41,807 nucleotides of DNA from Deltaproteobacteria bacterium (GTDB lineage Bacteria > SAR324 > XYD2-FULL-50-16), in the NCBI GenBank assembly GCA_018645005.1, contig JABGPJ010000066.1:1-41807 (forward strand), read 5' to 3'. Position numbers and translations under genes: made by a program. The notes under the pieces were generated by a model. The model saw nothing but the letters and a program-made list of their open reading frames with translations, had not been told where the DNA came from and searched no databases. Position 1 is the stretch's first letter. The number at the start of each line of letters is the position of its first letter. Positions 1 to 8,849 of this stretch are shown piece after piece.

Positions 1-27
1 GATGTAATTATATCCAATGCCAAGAAT

Positions 28-59
28 AAAAAAGCCGGCTTTATGCCGGCTTTTTTTTT
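28..59 (+). terminator. Intrinsic terminator of the upstream gene
   Basis: A 6-bp GC-only stem (GCCGGC at 34-39 and 45-50) with a 5-nt loop is extended by A:T pairs and followed by a run of nine T. A matching A-run on the left means it could also stop transcription from the minus strand. The gene it serves lies outside the window. It isolates the che operon from upstream transcription. Confidence 0.9.
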
Positions 60-60
60 G

Positions 61-460
61 CTCTTTTTTTCTGATCCAGTTCGGGTAGTGATAGTTGTTA
101 AGATGAAATAAATTTAAGGAAATAGAAAACTACAGATACACCAGGCCGGATTCAAATAGCTGAAGTCTTGGCGTTAATAAATTCGAACAGGCCTTTGTAA
201 TCAGAAAGTTAGTTTTGTAATTTGATTCTTTTATGGGGACGATTGAAAAACTGTCTTTATTAATAAGTTGAAATATGGGATACTCTTTATTTAGAGAACC
301 ATAAGCAGCCGGCTTATTTGCTCATTGGTTTGATTGAATGATTATATGATGACAAGACATCAAATATCGAAACTAAATATTAGGCGACAACCATGCGTCC
401 TACTGATGCGTAGTCAGCCAGCCTATTCTTTGCGCAAATTTAGATACCTAGTAGGGAAAA
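61..460. other. Non-coding leader region of the che operon
   Basis: About 400 nt of AT-rich sequence between the terminator and cheA with no credible gene. The che operon promoter should lie here. I see no convincing sigma-28 box (TAAA-N15-GCCGATAA) and no confident sigma-70 pair. The last bases before cheA hold a purine-rich AGGGA that can act as the ribosome binding site. Confidence 0.5.
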
Positions 461-2653
461 ATGTCTGAACAAAGTAGTGGCATTGAAGATATGAAGGATA
501 TCCTGCATGAATTTGTTGTGGATTCAAAAGAGATGTTGGAGGATATTGAGCCCGTTCTGATCGAATTAGAAGCAGACTATGATGAAGAAAAAATTAATAA
601 GGTGTTTCGCTGCTTTCATTCAATCAAAGGTGGGGCAGGATTTTTGAATCTAAATAATATTCAGAGGATTACACATTCAGCTGAAACACTGTTGGATCTG
701 TTTCGCAAAGGGAAGCTTGAATTTGGTTCTGAACATCTCGATATCATGGTGTTGGTATGTGATCAAATCGTCAGAATTCTGGATCAGGTGTATGAATCAC
801 TGGTGGATGAGGGCTTTGAAGCGGAGAATGAAACACTGTGCCAGATTATGGACGGTCTGATTGAGAATGGGGGGACATCGGCATCTAAACCTGAAGCGCT
901 CCCACTGACCGACGATCTTCTTGAAGCTGAAACTGCAGAAATTGTAGAGGTAGTTGAAGAAGAGATGGAAATCCCCATTACGGATGAAATGGTCGGGCAG
1001 TTTGTGCAGGAAGCTGAAGGCGGATTTGAGAAAATTGAAGAAGTGTTGCTAATCCTTGAAAAGTTTGGATTTGACCAGCAGCTGCTGGATAATGCCTATC
1101 GTTTGATCCACAGTTTCAAAGGAAATTGTGGGTTTATGAATTTTAAGCACTTGGAACTGGTCAGTCATAAGGTTGAGACCGTTTTTGACGGAATGAAAAA
1201 TAAGGAAATTCCGACAAAAGAGGAAAATGTTACCATCTTGTTCCAGGTTCTGGATGTCATTCGTGCGACGGTTCAACAAATCGGGCAGAAGGGAAGTCAT
1301 GTGATTGAGGAGTATCAGCAGTATCTGTCGATAATGGACGGGATCATAGATGTATCAGAGGTGAAGAAACCTGGTAAATCTGCCAAAGGGCAGATAAAAG
1401 CTGAAAGCCCCACAGTCACATCAGCTCCCACCGCACAACTATCATCCCCTGATATCCCAGTGAAGACGGCAGATGAAAAAGCAACCTCTGCCAAGCAATT
1501 GCAAACGGATATTCGTGTGAATCTGTCTAAGGTAGATAAGGTTATCAATCTTGTGGGGGAGTTGATGATAATCAGTCAGATGATCACCAGCAATATGCAG
1601 GAAGATTCGGATACGACAGGGCGAGCGTCCCATCAATTGAATAGCCTGATTACAGAGTTGCAGGATGTGGCCATGTCCATCCGTATGATACCGCTGGCTG
1701 GAACCTTTCGCAAAATGGTGCGTCTGGTGCGGGATCTTTCAAAAAAATCTGGAAAGCAGGTACAATTTGAAACAAAAGGTGAGGATACCGAGCTTGATAA
1801 AACAGTTGTTGAGCAGATTTCAGATCCGCTTGTCCATCTGGTTAGAAATTCTATCGATCATGGCATTGAGCCCCCTGACGAAAGGGAAGCGCTTGGAAAA
1901 TCACCCGTTGGCAAGCTTATTATCGAAGCCAAATATGAAGGCAATGAAGTCTGGATCAATATTATTGATGATGGTAAAGGCCTGAGCCGGGAGAAAATCC
2001 TTGCTAAAGGGATCGAGCGTAAGCTTGTCTCGGAAGAGGAAACGAAAGACTGGTCAGACCAGAGAGTGTATAAACTGATTTTCGAACCGGGATTCTCTAC
2101 AGCTGAAAAGGTTACCTCTGTTTCTGGGCGGGGGGTTGGAATGGACGTCGTCAAACGGAATATCGAAAAAGTAAAGGGGCATGTTGATATCAATAGCATC
2201 CCTGGGAAGGGAAGCACCTTGGGATTACGGATTCCACTAACACTGGCTATTATCGACGGAATGCTGCTTCGTGTCGGAAAGGCTGTCTACACAGCTCCAT
2301 TGCTGGCAATTCGAGAATCGATCCAGGTCAAGCCCTCAAATATCACCATCGTGGAAAACCGTGAAGTGGTTATGATTCGGGAGCAGTTGGTGCCGGTGTA
2401 TAGGCTTCATAAACTCCATAATATCAAACCGCAATATGAGAACCTCGAAGATGCTATTCTAATCGTGTTGGAATACCAGGATGACGTTTTTGGTTTAATG
2501 GTGGACGAGCTTTTGGGGCAGTATCAGACGGTCATCAAAGGTTTGTCAGAGTATCTGGGCAAAATACCGGGTATTTCAGGGTGTTCGATATTGAGTAATG
2601 GTGAAGTGAGTTTGATTCTTGATGTAGCTGATTTGAGAAAGGAAATCGCATAA
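461..2653 (+). CDS. cheA: Chemotaxis histidine kinase CheA with two HPt domains
   Basis: 730-aa hybrid-type CheA, the kinase that phosphorylates CheY and CheB in response to receptor arrays. The first HPt domain (about residues 8-115) carries the phosphoacceptor motif HSIKGGAGF with His53. A second HPt (about 172-285) carries HSFKGNCGF with His217. A linker of about 60 residues leads to the P3 dimerisation helices (from about 350, NLSKVDKVINLVGELMI), then the HATPase domain with N box HLVRNSIDHG (His459), G1 DDGKGLS and G2 GRGVGMDVV, and a C-terminal CheW-like domain (about 595-725). No obvious CheY-binding P2 domain is recognisable between the HPt domains and P3. The start ATG follows AGGGA. 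It is the first gene of an eight-gene operon, 12 nt before parA. Identification is certain; which His is used is inference. Confidence 0.97.
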   Translation: MSEQSSGIEDMKDILHEFVVDSKEMLEDIEPVLIELEADYDEEKINKVFRCFHSIKGGAGFLNLNNIQRITHSAETLLDLFRKGKLEFGSEHLDIMVLVCDQIVRILDQVYESLVDEGFEAENETLCQIMDGLIENGGTSASKPEALPLTDDLLEAETAEIVEVVEEEMEIPITDEMVGQFVQEAEGGFEKIEEVLLILEKFGFDQQLLDNAYRLIHSFKGNCGFMNFKHLELVSHKVETVFDGMKNKEIPTKEENVTILFQVLDVIRATVQQIGQKGSHVIEEYQQYLSIMDGIIDVSEVKKPGKSAKGQIKAESPTVTSAPTAQLSSPDIPVKTADEKATSAKQLQTDIRVNLSKVDKVINLVGELMIISQMITSNMQEDSDTTGRASHQLNSLITELQDVAMSIRMIPLAGTFRKMVRLVRDLSKKSGKQVQFETKGEDTELDKTVVEQISDPLVHLVRNSIDHGIEPPDEREALGKSPVGKLIIEAKYEGNEVWINIIDDGKGLSREKILAKGIERKLVSEEETKDWSDQRVYKLIFEPGFSTAEKVTSVSGRGVGMDVVKRNIEKVKGHVDINSIPGKGSTLGLRIPLTLAIIDGMLLRVGKAVYTAPLLAIRESIQVKPSNITIVENREVVMIREQLVPVYRLHKLHNIKPQYENLEDAILIVLEYQDDVFGLMVDELLGQYQTVIKGLSEYLGKIPGISGCSILSNGEVSLILDVADLRKEIA

Positions 2654-2665
2654 TTTGCTGATCTT

Positions 2666-3373
2666 ATGATTATTGCATTTGTTCAAACTAAAGGTGGAAC
2701 CGGGAAGAGTACACTGGCACAGAATATTGCTTTTTCAAGAACAGTTCGGAAGGCATTTGGATCCATTTCTATTGTTGAAATGGATCCCCAGAAAACGCTG
2801 CATAAATGGTGGCAGCGGAGGCAGGATAATGGTCATCGAACCACCAATGTCAGCTTTACGCACATTTCCAGAACAGAAAAGGATATCATCCTGCAGGAAC
2901 TGGAAGAGCTTGAGAAAAGTAATGATTTTTTGGTTCTGGATGTCCCGGGAGAGAGTATCAGTAAATTCCACACTCAGTTTGCGTGTGCAGTGGCTGATCT
3001 GGTGCTGATTCCGATGAGAACATCCACCCATGATGAAGAAGCCTTTGAAGATAACCTTCTGCCAATCATAAAAAGAATCATGGAAGTGGATCGTGAGAGT
3101 CGGAACGCATTTTATGTTGTCCCATCTTTTACCCATCCTCTGGTTAAACGGCAAAATATCATAGAGTACTTTCACGGCATACTGCCAGATTATATTCACT
3201 GTTTAAATGCCACTTTTTCTTTTGGAACTGTTTTTGAGAACTATTCCAGAAGTGGAAATAATCTTTTTGAATATGCAGATTCGGTAAAAGCAAATCGGAA
3301 ACTGTACGAGCAGGCGAAAAAAGCCATCAACGAAATCGAAACAATCGCTGAGGCAATAATCACTTTACGGTAG
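2666..3373 (+). CDS. ParA/MinD-family ATPase of the chemotaxis operon (ParC/PpfA-like)
   Basis: 235-aa ParA-type ATPase. The N-terminus carries the deviant Walker A box KGGTGKST at residues 9-16, with signature Lys9 and catalytic Lys14, followed by the Walker A' motif VEMDPQ and a Walker B-like FLVLDVPGE. It has no N-terminal DNA-binding domain, so it belongs to the short orphan ParA class. It lies between cheA and cheW with gaps of 12 and 4 nt. Related ATPases in che clusters (ParC of Vibrio, PpfA of Rhodobacter) segregate or position chemoreceptor arrays, and that is the likely role here. No parB or parS is nearby, which argues against chromosome or plasmid partition. Confidence 0.88.
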   Translation: MIIAFVQTKGGTGKSTLAQNIAFSRTVRKAFGSISIVEMDPQKTLHKWWQRRQDNGHRTTNVSFTHISRTEKDIILQELEELEKSNDFLVLDVPGESISKFHTQFACAVADLVLIPMRTSTHDEEAFEDNLLPIIKRIMEVDRESRNAFYVVPSFTHPLVKRQNIIEYFHGILPDYIHCLNATFSFGTVFENYSRSGNNLFEYADSVKANRKLYEQAKKAINEIETIAEAIITLR

Positions 3374-3377
3374 ATTT

Positions 3378-4283
3378 ATGGGATTACCAACGAAAAAGCA
3401 GCTGCAAAAACATCGCAGGGGGACGCGTAAAGCGCTGGATACGCTTGAAGCTCTGAACGATTCAGACAAGCAGGCGAATTCTGATGTTGAAAAAACCCAG
3501 GATCATAAACCTGGCAAAGGCGAGGTGAGCTCGTCCAAAAAAATGACAAAAGCGCCTTCTGCCGCAACCAGTAAAAAGAAAAAGCCAGCTAAAAAAATAA
3601 CCGCTAAAAAAACGACGGAGAAGAAAGTAGTTGATAAAACGACAACAGTGATAACGGAAGCGAAAACGGAAAACCAAATGTCGATTGAGAAAAAGAGAGA
3701 ATTGGAGAAATCTGAGATAAAACTGGAACTGGCAGATGAAAAAAGCGAGGCTCCAGTAAAACAGGACATAAGAAGCCAGAAAGGTAAAACAGAAGCAAGT
3801 AAATCCATCGAAATCGGTCAGGAGGACGATCTGGATGAAGATACGCAGAAAGACCGCTTTTTGTCATTTCGGATTGGAAAGGAGGATTATGGTATCGAAA
3901 TCCGGTTTGTGACTGAGATTATTGTTATGCATACAGTAACCGAGGTTCCGGATACGCCGCCTTTTATAAAAGGTGTGATCAATCTGCGTGGGAAAGTGAT
4001 TCCGGTGATGGATGTGAGGGAACGATTCAATCTGGAAAAAAGGGGATATGACGACCGGACCTGCATTATTGTCACCGATGTGGGTGAAGTTACCGTGGGT
4101 TTGATTGTCGATACTGTCAATGAAGTCATCGATATTCCTGAAAATAATATTGATCCCCCACCTGCAACTCATTCAGGCATTGAATCAAACTATATCAACG
4201 GAATGGGAAAAGTCGGGAAAAAAGTGAAGATTTTATTGGATGTGAAAAATGTTCTCATTTTCGATCAGAAAAAAAATATATAG
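3378..4283 (+). CDS. cheW: CheW adaptor with a long basic N-terminal extension (ParP-like arrangement)
   Basis: 301 aa. Residues about 159-298 form a clear CheW domain (RFLSFRIGKEDYGIE, GVINLRGKVIPVMDVR, VGLIVDTVNEV), the scaffold that couples receptors to CheA. The first about 158 residues are low-complexity and charged: a basic start (KKQLQKHRRGTRK, residues 6-18), then a Lys/Ala/Thr-rich stretch around residues 54-83 and a Lys/Glu-rich linker. Ordinary CheW is about 150-170 aa, so this one is doubled by a probably disordered tail. It follows the ParA gene by 4 nt. In Vibrio, ParP joins a ParA-interacting N-terminal region to a CheW-like array-binding domain, and this protein has the same architecture and neighbour. 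It is the only CheW gene in the cluster, so it probably also serves as the ordinary coupling protein. Confidence 0.9.
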   Translation: MGLPTKKQLQKHRRGTRKALDTLEALNDSDKQANSDVEKTQDHKPGKGEVSSSKKMTKAPSAATSKKKKPAKKITAKKTTEKKVVDKTTTVITEAKTENQMSIEKKRELEKSEIKLELADEKSEAPVKQDIRSQKGKTEASKSIEIGQEDDLDEDTQKDRFLSFRIGKEDYGIEIRFVTEIIVMHTVTEVPDTPPFIKGVINLRGKVIPVMDVRERFNLEKRGYDDRTCIIVTDVGEVTVGLIVDTVNEVIDIPENNIDPPPATHSGIESNYINGMGKVGKKVKILLDVKNVLIFDQKKNI

Positions 4284-4285
4284 GA

Positions 4286-5152
4286 ATGGATTTGGCGTTA
4301 TCTGGAAATAATAGTGGAAAAGGATTGATTTCAATTTCAGACCAGGAGTTTCAACTTTTCCGAACCTTTATCTATAATAATTTCGGAATTAATCTGACCG
4401 AAGTCAAACGGGCGCTGCTCGTCAACCGCCTGCAGAGAATACTGCGTCGGGAAGGCTTTACGTCGTTTGAGGATTACTACCAGGCGATACAAAAAGACAA
4501 AACCGGGCATGGCACCAGTGAGCTCATTGACGCGGTTTCTACAAATCATACTTTTTTCTTTCGTGAAAAAGTACATTTCGATTATTTGATGAGTACAGCG
4601 TTTCCATTTACAGTCAACCGCTTGCTACAGAAAAATAATAGGGATCTTAGAGTTTGGTGCGCGGCTGCTTCCAGCGGGGAAGAGCCCTATGTTCTGGCCA
4701 TGCTGATTAAAGAGTTTTTGGGTCAGCAATATAATCAGTGGTCTGCCGGTGTACTGGCAACAGATATATCCAACAAAGCGCTGAGTATTGCTGTGGAGGG
4801 CAAATATTCGAGTGAACGTCTGGAACAAGTACCGGCAAAGTATAAGTTCAACTATTTTGAAAAGGTGGGCGCAGAGGAATATCAAGTTAAGGAGAGTCTC
4901 AGAAAGGAAGTCCTTTTTCGTCGGTTTAATCTGATGAACGAAACGTTTCCTTTTAAAAAGCCATTCCACATCATTTTTTGTAGAAATGTGATGATCTATT
5001 TCGATCATGAAACCCGGGATGAATTGGTCAGAAAAATGTATAACTGCACCCATCCAGGGGGCTATCTTTTCATCGGAAATGCCGAGACTCTAGGCAGAAC
5101 CAATTGCCCCTATCGATATATTGCACCATCTATTTATCAGCGTGATGAGTAA
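4286..5152 (+). CDS. cheR: Chemotaxis protein methyltransferase CheR
   Basis: 288 aa. CheR methylates glutamates of chemoreceptors with S-adenosylmethionine. The N-terminal helical CheR_N domain (about residues 12-75) contains LLVNRLQRILRREGF. The catalytic domain has the SAM-binding segment RVWCAAASSGEEPY, the acidic ATDISNKAL motif, and FCRNVMIYFD, all typical of the family. Length is normal. The start lies 2 nt after the cheW stop, so translation is probably coupled. It works opposite the CheB methylesterase encoded next. Confidence 0.97.
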   Translation: MDLALSGNNSGKGLISISDQEFQLFRTFIYNNFGINLTEVKRALLVNRLQRILRREGFTSFEDYYQAIQKDKTGHGTSELIDAVSTNHTFFFREKVHFDYLMSTAFPFTVNRLLQKNNRDLRVWCAAASSGEEPYVLAMLIKEFLGQQYNQWSAGVLATDISNKALSIAVEGKYSSERLEQVPAKYKFNYFEKVGAEEYQVKESLRKEVLFRRFNLMNETFPFKKPFHIIFCRNVMIYFDHETRDELVRKMYNCTHPGGYLFIGNAETLGRTNCPYRYIAPSIYQRDE

Positions 5153-5173
5153 CAATGTTGAATCATTAGAACT

Positions 5174-6241
5174 ATGCCTGTGCAAATCCAAAAAAAGATA
5201 AAAGTATTGATTGTTGATGATTCCGCTTTGGTAAGGAGTATTTTGGAGGCAGGACTCAGCAAGGATCCAATGATCACAGTTGTCGGAACAGCGTCCGATC
5301 CATATATTGCGCGGGATAAGATTCTGGAACTGGAACCAGATGTTCTGACCCTTGATGTAGAGATGCCAAGGATGGATGGGGTGGTTTTCCTGCAAAAGCT
5401 GATGCCCCAGTATCCTATTCCAGTGATTATGGTCAGTGCTTTGACCGAACGGGGTAAAAAAATCACAATGGACGCCCTGGAAGCTGGAGCCATTGATTTT
5501 GTGACAAAGCCGAGTACAGGTATTTCCCAGGGTCTGAATGCCATGATGGCTGATCTGCGTGGTAAAGTGAAAATCGCAGCGACCGCGGATGTTTCTCACT
5601 GGTTAAATCATAAGCATTCTCTGCGCAAAATCCATCAAAAGCATCGGGTGCTGTCGGGTGGAACCGATAAGGTGATTGCAATAGGTGCTTCAACGGGCGG
5701 TACGGAAGCCATACGCACAATGATAAAAATGCTTCCCGTGTCAACCCCCGGAGTTGCAATTGTCCAACACATGCCTCCGGGATTTATTCAGGCTTTTGCT
5801 GAAAGCTTGGACCGTCAGTCTGCTATGAACGTGAAAGAGGCAAAAAGCGGTGACCGTATCATGCCGGGTAGGGTTCTGATTGCTCCTGGAGGTAAGCAGA
5901 TGACTGTTTACCGTTCTGGTGGCGTTTATCTGACAAAGATCTTTGACGGGGGGCGGGTCAACGGGCATTGTCCTTCGGTTGAAACACTCATGAACTCCGT
6001 AGCGGAACAGGTGGGGGATAACGCAATCGGTGTCATGCTGACAGGTATGGGAGGCGATGGATCGCAGGGTTTGCTGGCCATGCGAAAAGCCGGGGCAAGG
6101 ACCTTTGCGCAGGACGAGAAAACCTCAGTCGTTTTTGGAATGCCTAAAGTAGCGTACGAAATCGGAGCGGTGGAAAAAATGCTGCCAATTGATGCAATTG
6201 TACCGGCAATCTTAAAATCATTGGAACAGAAAGTTGATTAG
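5174..6241 (+). CDS. cheB: Chemotaxis response regulator protein-glutamate methylesterase CheB
   Basis: 355 aa with the standard two-domain layout. The receiver domain (about 9-125) has the acidic pair Asp15-Asp16, phosphoacceptor Asp61 in LDVEMPRMDG and a conserved Lys in FVTKPS. The C-terminal methylesterase/deamidase domain (about 165-350) shows the catalytic triad: Ser173 in GASTGG, His199 in VQHMPPGF and Asp295 in LTGMGGDG. It removes methyl groups from receptors when phosphorylated by CheA. It starts 21 nt after cheR and ends 10 nt before cheD. All catalytic residues are present. Confidence 0.97.
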   Translation: MPVQIQKKIKVLIVDDSALVRSILEAGLSKDPMITVVGTASDPYIARDKILELEPDVLTLDVEMPRMDGVVFLQKLMPQYPIPVIMVSALTERGKKITMDALEAGAIDFVTKPSTGISQGLNAMMADLRGKVKIAATADVSHWLNHKHSLRKIHQKHRVLSGGTDKVIAIGASTGGTEAIRTMIKMLPVSTPGVAIVQHMPPGFIQAFAESLDRQSAMNVKEAKSGDRIMPGRVLIAPGGKQMTVYRSGGVYLTKIFDGGRVNGHCPSVETLMNSVAEQVGDNAIGVMLTGMGGDGSQGLLAMRKAGARTFAQDEKTSVVFGMPKVAYEIGAVEKMLPIDAIVPAILKSLEQKVD

Positions 6242-6251
6242 GTATTGTTAA

Positions 6252-6722
6252 ATGAGCCAGATTAATGTGGGGATCGGGGAGCTTGCCGTTTCAAAAACCC
6301 AGGGTGAAATAATAAAGACGTTTGGTTTAGGATCATGTGTCGCTATTATCGTTCTCGATCCGAAAGTACGCGCAGTTGGATTGATACACATTGCTCTTCC
6401 CGATTCAACCATCAACCCGGAAAAAGGGGCAAAGCAGCCTGGATATTTTGCCGATACGGGAATCCCCTATCTGATACATGAAATGATGAAACTTGGTTGC
6501 CATCCGAAAGGTCGGGGTTTGATCATTAAGCTTATTGGTGGTGCCCAGGTGATGGACCCCAATCATCGATTTAACATTGGTAAGCGTAATATTTTGACCA
6601 TTAAAAAGATTTTGTGGTCTTACAATCTGGCGGTTGTTGCTGAGGAAACCGGGGGTAATGTAAGCCGTACAGTTGATGTAAATGTAGGAACAGGCAGGGT
6701 TACAATCTCACAGGGTTCATAG
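6252..6722 (+). CDS. cheD: Chemoreceptor glutamine deamidase CheD
   Basis: 156 aa. CheD deamidates receptor glutamines and, in species with CheC, is linked to CheY-P control. The catalytic Cys29 lies in GLGSCVAI and the conserved His46 in GLIHIALPDS, with the later GGAQVMDPN segment also typical. Length matches the family. It lies between cheB and cheY in the operon. The operon encodes a CheX-type rather than a CheC-type phosphatase (see cheX), so CheD may act mainly as a deamidase here. Confidence 0.95.
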   Translation: MSQINVGIGELAVSKTQGEIIKTFGLGSCVAIIVLDPKVRAVGLIHIALPDSTINPEKGAKQPGYFADTGIPYLIHEMMKLGCHPKGRGLIIKLIGGAQVMDPNHRFNIGKRNILTIKKILWSYNLAVVAEETGGNVSRTVDVNVGTGRVTISQGS

Positions 6723-6743
6723 AAATAAACTGAAAGGAGCGTC

Positions 6744-7148
6744 ATGAAAAAAATCATGATTGTCGATGACTCCTCGACATCAAGAATGTTTGTGAAACGC
6801 TGTCTTCAGACAGTGTTAATAGACCAGGATGAAACTGAGTATCGAGAGGCCGAAAATGGAAAGGAGGCCTTGGCCAGATTGAAGGAGTCGTCTGCAGATC
6901 TGGCCTTGATAGATCTGAATATGCCATTGATGGATGGAGCCACTTTATTGCGCTGGATGAAAGCAAGTCCCAAATTGACGTTGATTCCGGTGGTGGTCAT
7001 TACGAGTGCAGACAGTCCGGCAAATCGGGAGGAGCTTATGAAGCTGGGCGCCTCTTATGTCTTGAGTAAACCGATTGCACCGGCGAAACTCAAACCGGTT
7101 ATTCACGAAATATTCGACATGCCATCCAATGATGATTTTGGATTTTAA
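6744..7148 (+). CDS. cheY: CheY-type single-domain response regulator
   Basis: 134 aa consisting of one receiver domain. The acidic pair Asp8-Asp9 (IVDDSSTSR), phosphoacceptor Asp57 in LIDLNMPLMDG, the switch Thr in VITSAD and Lys in LSKPIAP are all present. There is no output domain, as expected for the diffusible signal that binds the flagellar switch. A strong ribosome binding site (AAAGGAG) lies 5-6 nt before the ATG. It stands between cheD and the CheX-type phosphatase that probably dephosphorylates it. Confidence 0.93.
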   Translation: MKKIMIVDDSSTSRMFVKRCLQTVLIDQDETEYREAENGKEALARLKESSADLALIDLNMPLMDGATLLRWMKASPKLTLIPVVVITSADSPANREELMKLGASYVLSKPIAPAKLKPVIHEIFDMPSNDDFGF

Positions 7149-7190
7149 GTTGAATCAATTGCAAGATAACCCAATTTCTTATTCAAAAAG

Positions 7191-7649
7191 ATGAACGTAG
7201 AACAGATACTCGTTGATGTGATCTCGGAAACTGTTGAGACAATGGCTTTTATGGAGGTGCTTAAAAAAGATACGATCACACCGTATGATGAGCATCTTGA
7301 AAGACTTCGCGTCGAGATACTGGTCAATGCGCCGTTCCCCGGCGAAATCAGGCTGGTCTTGCCCAAATCGCTGGCCGTTTTATTTTCTCAAAATATGTAC
7401 AGTCTTGATGAGCAGGATGTGACCATTGAAACAGTGGAGGATGTTCTGGGTGAGATTGTCAATATCATTGCGGGACGATTGATGGCGGATATCCTGCCTG
7501 AGGATCAAACTTTTCAGCTCGGTTTGCCACTGATCGGTCCAGATGCCTTCTTGGAGACAGAAGCTTCCTCACATGCCATTGAGTTTTATGCGGAAGAGAC
7601 ACCGTTCTGGGTGGTTCTGTTTGGTGAGGGGTTCCAATCATCACCTTGA
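7191..7649 (+). CDS. cheX: CheX/CheC-family CheY-P phosphatase
   Basis: 152 aa. The segment around residues 80-100 (VLGEIVNIIAGRLM) carries the ExxN signature (Glu88, Asn91) that positions water for CheY-P hydrolysis in the CheC/CheX/FliY family. Only one such motif is visible, as in CheX, and there is no FliN-like domain. It is the last gene of the che operon, 42 nt after cheY, and converges on the cysteine desulfurase gene 51 nt away. No CheZ is encoded in the window, so this is the likely off-switch of the pathway. The call as CheX rather than CheC is moderately certain. Confidence 0.8.
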   Translation: MNVEQILVDVISETVETMAFMEVLKKDTITPYDEHLERLRVEILVNAPFPGEIRLVLPKSLAVLFSQNMYSLDEQDVTIETVEDVLGEIVNIIAGRLMADILPEDQTFQLGLPLIGPDAFLETEASSHAIEFYAEETPFWVVLFGEGFQSSP

Positions 7650-7700
7650 TCTGATCCGTCAAACAACAATAAAAGGGCATACACACTATTCCTCCAGGTT

Positions 7701-8846
7701 CTAGACAATCTGAATTAGACTTTCAACAACATCACAGAAGCGATTTAGGAATTTCTTATAATCATCCGGAATTTCAGAAGCCGCCAGCGATATACGAATG
7801 GTTTCACGGATTCTCTGGGCAGAAAAGTCCATAGTTCGTAGCACCGGGGAGAGATTCTTCGATCCGGCATTGCAAGCACTTCCTGTTGCGACATAAATCT
7901 CTTTCTCCGCCAGATGATTGAGCAGCACCTCCCCAGGAACGCCCGGTATAGAGAGGCTGATAATGTGAGGTAACGCACTTGGCGCATCCACAAATCGCAT
8001 GTCTTCGAAATGATGACTGAGATAGTTTTTGATTTCATCGGAAAACGCTGCGACCCGATGATAATTTTCTTTGATAGTGGAACACGCCAACTCGGCAGCC
8101 TTCCCCATGCCTGCAATCGCTGCAACATTTTCGGTTCCTGAGCGCAGGTCGAACTCCTGACCTCCTCCATGAATGATGGCTTCCAAAGGGGTTTTTCTGT
8201 TCATGATCAACGCCCCTGCCCCTTTGATACCATGAAATTTATGTCCACTGATGGAATAAAAATCAATACCGAGCAATTGTAGATCGATCGAAAATTTGGA
8301 GAAGGCTTGGACCCCGTCGGAGTGAATGAACGTCTGCGGGTTTTTCTTCTTCACGGTTTTGGATATGGCACACAGATCCTGTATGATTCCCGTTTCACTG
8401 TTTACATGCTGAATGGAAACGAGTCGTGTCTCTGGCTGTACCAACTCTTCCAAATGGTTGAGATCGACCTGTCCGGTCTGAGGGTCGATCTGCACAAAAT
8501 CGATAGTGGTACCCCTCTGCTCGAGCCATTCGGCTGTTTTAATTACCGCTGAATGCTCCAATCTGGTTGTTATCAGTCGGCCTGTAATCCGCTGAGGACT
8601 TCCCAAAATTCCTTTCAGAGCAAGGTTGTCGCTTTCGGTTCCGCTACCGCAGAATATGACTCCAGCCTGGGGAACATTAAAGATATTTGCCAGGGATTTG
8701 CGGGCGGCGTCAATTACTCGCCGGGCCTTCACGCCGAGGGGGTAAGTGCTGGAAGGATTCCCAAAGTTCTCGCTGAGGCACAACTGAACTTTGTCCAGGA
8801 CCTGGGGATGGGGGCGTGTAGTTGCGGCGTTATCTAAGTATATCAT
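7701..8846 (-). CDS. Cysteine desulfurase (NifS/IscS family)
   Basis: 381-aa PLP-dependent class V aminotransferase-fold enzyme that releases sulfur from cysteine for Fe-S clusters or thionucleosides. It begins with the hallmark YLDNAATT and carries GSGTESDNLA, His98 (LEHSA), Asp177 and Gln180 (HSDGVQ), and the PLP lysine Lys203 in SGHKFHG. The persulfide Cys325 sits in the ATGSACNAG loop. Length is that of group I enzymes. It lies only 3 nt downstream of purQ, so the two are co-transcribed. No iscU, iscR or mnmA lies beside it, so the acceptor is not evident. The symbol is left blank because nifS, iscS and relatives cannot be separated here. Confidence 0.95.
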   Translation of the reverse strand: MIYLDNAATTRPHPQVLDKVQLCLSENFGNPSSTYPLGVKARRVIDAARKSLANIFNVPQAGVIFCGSGTESDNLALKGILGSPQRITGRLITTRLEHSAVIKTAEWLEQRGTTIDFVQIDPQTGQVDLNHLEELVQPETRLVSIQHVNSETGIIQDLCAISKTVKKKNPQTFIHSDGVQAFSKFSIDLQLLGIDFYSISGHKFHGIKGAGALIMNRKTPLEAIIHGGGQEFDLRSGTENVAAIAGMGKAAELACSTIKENYHRVAAFSDEIKNYLSHHFEDMRFVDAPSALPHIISLSIPGVPGEVLLNHLAEKEIYVATGSACNAGSKNLSPVLRTMDFSAQRIRETIRISLAASEIPDDYKKFLNRFCDVVESLIQIV

Positions 8847-8849
8847 GTT

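Noticed and set aside
1858-2217. Antisense open frames inside cheA, uvrA, glnD and other long genes
   Set aside because: They are shadows of strong coding frames on the other strand, with no motifs or ribosome binding sites.
2666-3373. ParA as a plasmid or chromosome partition gene
   Set aside because: No ParB, no parS-like repeats, and it is embedded in a che operon between cheA and cheW.
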